From assembly GCA_027604005.1 (NCBI GenBank), contig JADGJT010000036.1, positions 35,504 through 99,503 of the forward strand: DNA of 64,000 bases, read 5' to 3'. The stretch is from Dinochytrium kinnereticum (taxonomy: Eukaryota; Chytridiomycota; Chytridiomycetes; Chytridiales; Chytridiaceae). The translations under genes and the position numbers were made by a program. This document shows positions 61,540 to 64,000 of this stretch, piece by piece (the stretch's first letter is position 1; each line of letters starts with the position of its first letter). The notes beneath the pieces were generated by a model that was not told the origin of the DNA, made no database searches, and worked only from the letters and a program-made list of their open reading frames with translations.

Positions 61540-61971
61540 ACCGTCCCCACTCTTCCTCTCATCACAGCAATTCCCCCCACCAACACACGTCTATAATCAT
61601 TTTCATGTTTTCTTTTTCTCAATTCCTTTTCAGTTTATCATTTCGCGGCAGATTTTGTTTGTGACTGCCATAAACAACCAGAATATATTTAAGTTTCGTG
61701 GCAATTCTCTTCAAATTGTCTTGGGTGAAGTACTTTTTTGAGGGCCTCATTAACTTTCAACTTGATTTTTATCATCGTTCCAGCGCAGATGAATGTACTC
61801 AACGATAATAATACCAGCAAGAAATATATTAAAAAATCAACATGATTTTTAAAATCGTTCCAGCGCAGATGAATGTATTCAAACAATAATAACACCAGCA
61901 AGAAATATATTAAAACAAAAAACAAAAGGACGGGGTCGGTCCATCCATCCATCCCAACCCAAATATCATAC
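61540..61971. other. Convergent 3' flanks with tandem duplication
   Basis: No gene was seen between spermidine synthase and the SUZ-domain gene. Most of the right part is the two-copy direct repeat at 61763-61915. Confidence 0.5.
61763..61915. repeat. Two-copy 80-bp tandem direct repeat
   Basis: The unit starts TGATTTTTA and contains TCGTTCCAGCGCAGATGAAT and ACCAGCAAGAAATATATTAAAA. It begins at about 61763 and again at about 61843. The copies differ at only a few bases and small indels, so the duplication looks recent. It lies in the shared 3' flank. Confidence 0.85.
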
Positions 61972-63752
61972 TTAACCTCTATGAGGAGGACGAACCCCAA
62001 TCGCCTCCGGCCTGGATTCATAGCCCCTGAATCCAGCAGGAAACTCTGAAGACTGCCCCACAAAACTCGCGTCTCCCAACGACCGCTGCCCAATCACACC
62101 ACCACCACCACCTCCCCCCGCCTGGTTCCCACCATGATCATAAGCAACAAACCCCACATTAGGAGGATACCCTTGCGCGGCGGCACCATCATACATGACA
62201 AACCCCCCCCCGCCAGGAACGTGAACGGCGTGGACCGAGGAAGAAGAAGGGTACAAGTGAGTTGCCCCTCCTCCACCTCCAACGTCGTTCATCAAGTAAG
62301 GTTGGTTGGAAAAATCACCACCAGCAGAACCGAGGGGGGTTGGCATGCCACCACCACCTCTGTAAGAAGACGCAGAGGCCACAGGGATCATGCCGCCATT
62401 CTTGTGCATGGAGGAGGAGGAGGAGACTTGGTTGGGTGAGCTGATTGGGCCTGGGTAACCGGGGTAGTCCGGGAATGAGAAGCGGTTGAGGTGGTGGGGG
62501 TGGTGGTGGTGATGCTGATGAGAGAGGGAAGGATGGTGCGTGGTGGGGGTGGTGGTGGAGGAAGGGTACCTCATGGGATGCTGATTGGCGTTGTTGGGAC
62601 GCATTCCCATGGCCGTGGGGTCAACACCATAGCTCATGAGCATTCCAGTGCCAAGAGTCTGCGCAGGGATTCCCACGAATGGGGCTGAGGTGGGTCCAAG
62701 CTGACCACCATAGGGAAGAGGATGCATGCCGTTCCGTCCGGGACCAAGCATGCTCTGATTTGAAGACGACATGACGCCAGCCCAACCGATGGAAGGATGA
62801 TGGTTGGTTGGTGGAGGAATGGGCTGTCTCGAGAGCCCATACCCGCGATCGGGACCAGAAGCGGTGGGATTGACCTGGTTCGTTGGTGTCCATATCCTTG
62901 GGTTGTTGTCAACCATGTTGTTGGTGTTGTTGCTGTTGCTGCTGTTGTTGTTGTTGTTGTTGTTTCGAATGGGTGGTGTCGATGTGCGGGAGGGGCGAAC
63001 GCTTGGAGCGGTGCCGGACGACACCTCGCCTGGACTCGCAGAACCCCCAGCCTCCTTCTCGGGTTCGGGCTCTTCCTTTCCAAAGATGCGCATACGTGCG
63101 GCGCGGTACTCGGCCTCTCGTTCGGCGAGGGTCCTTGGGCCGGATGCTGATGATGATGTGCCGGGGGATGAAGGACGTCCTGAGAGGCCCTTTGAGGTCG
63201 CGGTGGGGGATGAAGTGGATGATGATGAAGATGATTGGCCTTGGTTGCCAGACTTGCTCTTTGGATCTCTCCGCATTATCTTTATCTGAGGGACGTATTC
63301 CGTTCGAGTGCTGTTCACGTTCTCCACAATTTGTGGACCAGGCGGTGCTTGCTTCCTGGAGCGAGTGTTAGAACAACATGCTCTTGGCAACGAGCAAATG
63401 AAAGATTGTTGGAAAGGGGACTTACGAAGGCGGTGGGATGACCGGGGTGGTTGCGACTGGGATGGCCACTGGCACCGAGTTTTCCCACTACAAAGAAACA
63501 TCATCAGCACACAACGGGCTATCAGAACCTCATTCAACATAACCAGAGAGACAGAGAGAAGGAATAAAAAAAAACCCCCCTTACATCGTCTTCCACTGAA
63601 TCATTGGTCGTTGAGGCAGCAACAGCAGAGATTTTGGGTTCCTGTCCATCCTTTGCAGGTTGGTGCTGAATGCTTGTTGACTGTGAATCATCCGAGACTG
63701 CCGCTGCGACGGCAGACGGCGACTCCAATGACGAAGAGGTTGCAGAGCTCAT
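61972..63752 (-). CDS. SUZ-domain protein (SZRD1-like) with long low-complexity C-terminus
   Basis: The first exon is 63584-63752 (MSSATSSSLESPSAVAAAVS). A short second exon encodes WENSVPVAIPVATTP. The last exon from about 63355 to 61972 encodes the rest, roughly 550 residues in total. The recognisable part is a SUZ-type RNA-binding motif: YVPQIKIMRRDPKSKSG, then RTLAEREAEYRAARMRIFG, a phrase typical of SUZ proteins such as SZRD1. The remaining 350 or so residues are disordered: an Asn run (NNNNNNNSSNSNN), His repeats (HQHHHHHPHH), Ser runs, Gly-Gly-Gly blocks and Met/Pro-rich segments. It probably binds RNA and may phase-separate. That is inference from composition. Confidence 0.7.
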
Positions 63753-64000
63753 TCCGCCGGCAGCAGGATGCAGGAGGAGGGGTAAAGCGAGATCACGAGA
63801 GGCTCTTGATGCAGAGAAGCATCCACGTCCTTCCTTCCTTCCTTCCTTCCCAGTTGGGTGGTTGGTAGACGTCCGCTTTGTTCGTCCGAAGGGTCGCTTG
63901 GTCCTCCAGATGTTCTTCTCTCTCTCTCTCTCTCAAGTGCGTGCAGAGCAGCGTCGTCCAGACAGACAGGGGGGCTAAAGGGTAAAGGGGGGGGGGAGGG
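63753..64000. repeat. Right edge: simple-sequence-rich 5' flank of the SUZ gene
   Basis: This contains a CCTT/TTCC tetranucleotide run (63829-63850), a CT dinucleotide run (63917-63934) and ends in G-rich sequence. No gene was seen. It probably contains the promoter and 5' UTR of the leftward SUZ-domain gene. Confidence 0.5.

Overview
The window is eukaryotic nuclear DNA with spliceosomal introns throughout. It most likely comes from a zoosporic (chytrid-type) fungus. Supporting signs are many short introns, a class C (GABA-B-like) receptor with a ligand-binding ectodomain, two fungal oligopeptide transporters, a yeast-type glutathionyl-hydroquinone reductase and fungal SAGA and translation factors. 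The species cannot be named from the sequence. About 23 protein genes are supported, nearly all by complete exon models whose reading phases close. No rRNA, tRNA, CRISPR array or transposon was recognised.

Layout, left to right. RalGAP-beta (minus, running off the left edge) is divergent from a site-2 protease (plus). A Sel1-repeat protein (minus) follows, then a divergent histone H3/H4 pair on a shared promoter and a glutathionyl-hydroquinone reductase (plus). Next are two divergently transcribed paralogous OPT transporters, one with an approximately 570-residue low-complexity N-terminal extension. A bacterial-style cytosine-C5 methyltransferase follows, with an assembly gap in one intron, and then a TPT/DMT-family transporter.

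From about 26.9 to 40 kb the genome is very compact. ULK3-like kinase, eIF2B-gamma, a UBE2T-like E2, RBM42, glycerol-3-phosphate acyltransferase, an alpha/beta hydrolase, a SAC-domain protein lacking its catalytic arginine, and SGF11 lie 33-89 bp apart, apart from one approximately 490 bp gap before the block. Many of their introns are only 35-55 nt long.

From 40 to 64 kb spacing loosens. This part holds an SppA-type protease IV, a likely mitochondrial ribosomal protein bS21m, GSK3 kinase, a class C GPCR, DDX52/ROK1 helicase, the SRP receptor alpha subunit, spermidine synthase and a SUZ-domain protein. Most genes are housekeeping functions and they do not form one pathway. Loose themes are signalling (RalGAP, ULK3, GSK3, GPCR), membrane and lipid biology (S2P, GPAT, SAC, SRP receptor, SppA) and chromatin (H3/H4, SGF11, DNA methyltransferase). 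The items most worth follow-up are the OPT with the prion-like extension, the inactive-looking SAC protein, the DNA methyltransferase with its unrecognised N-terminal region, the fungal SppA, and the sharp change to compact genes with miniature introns.
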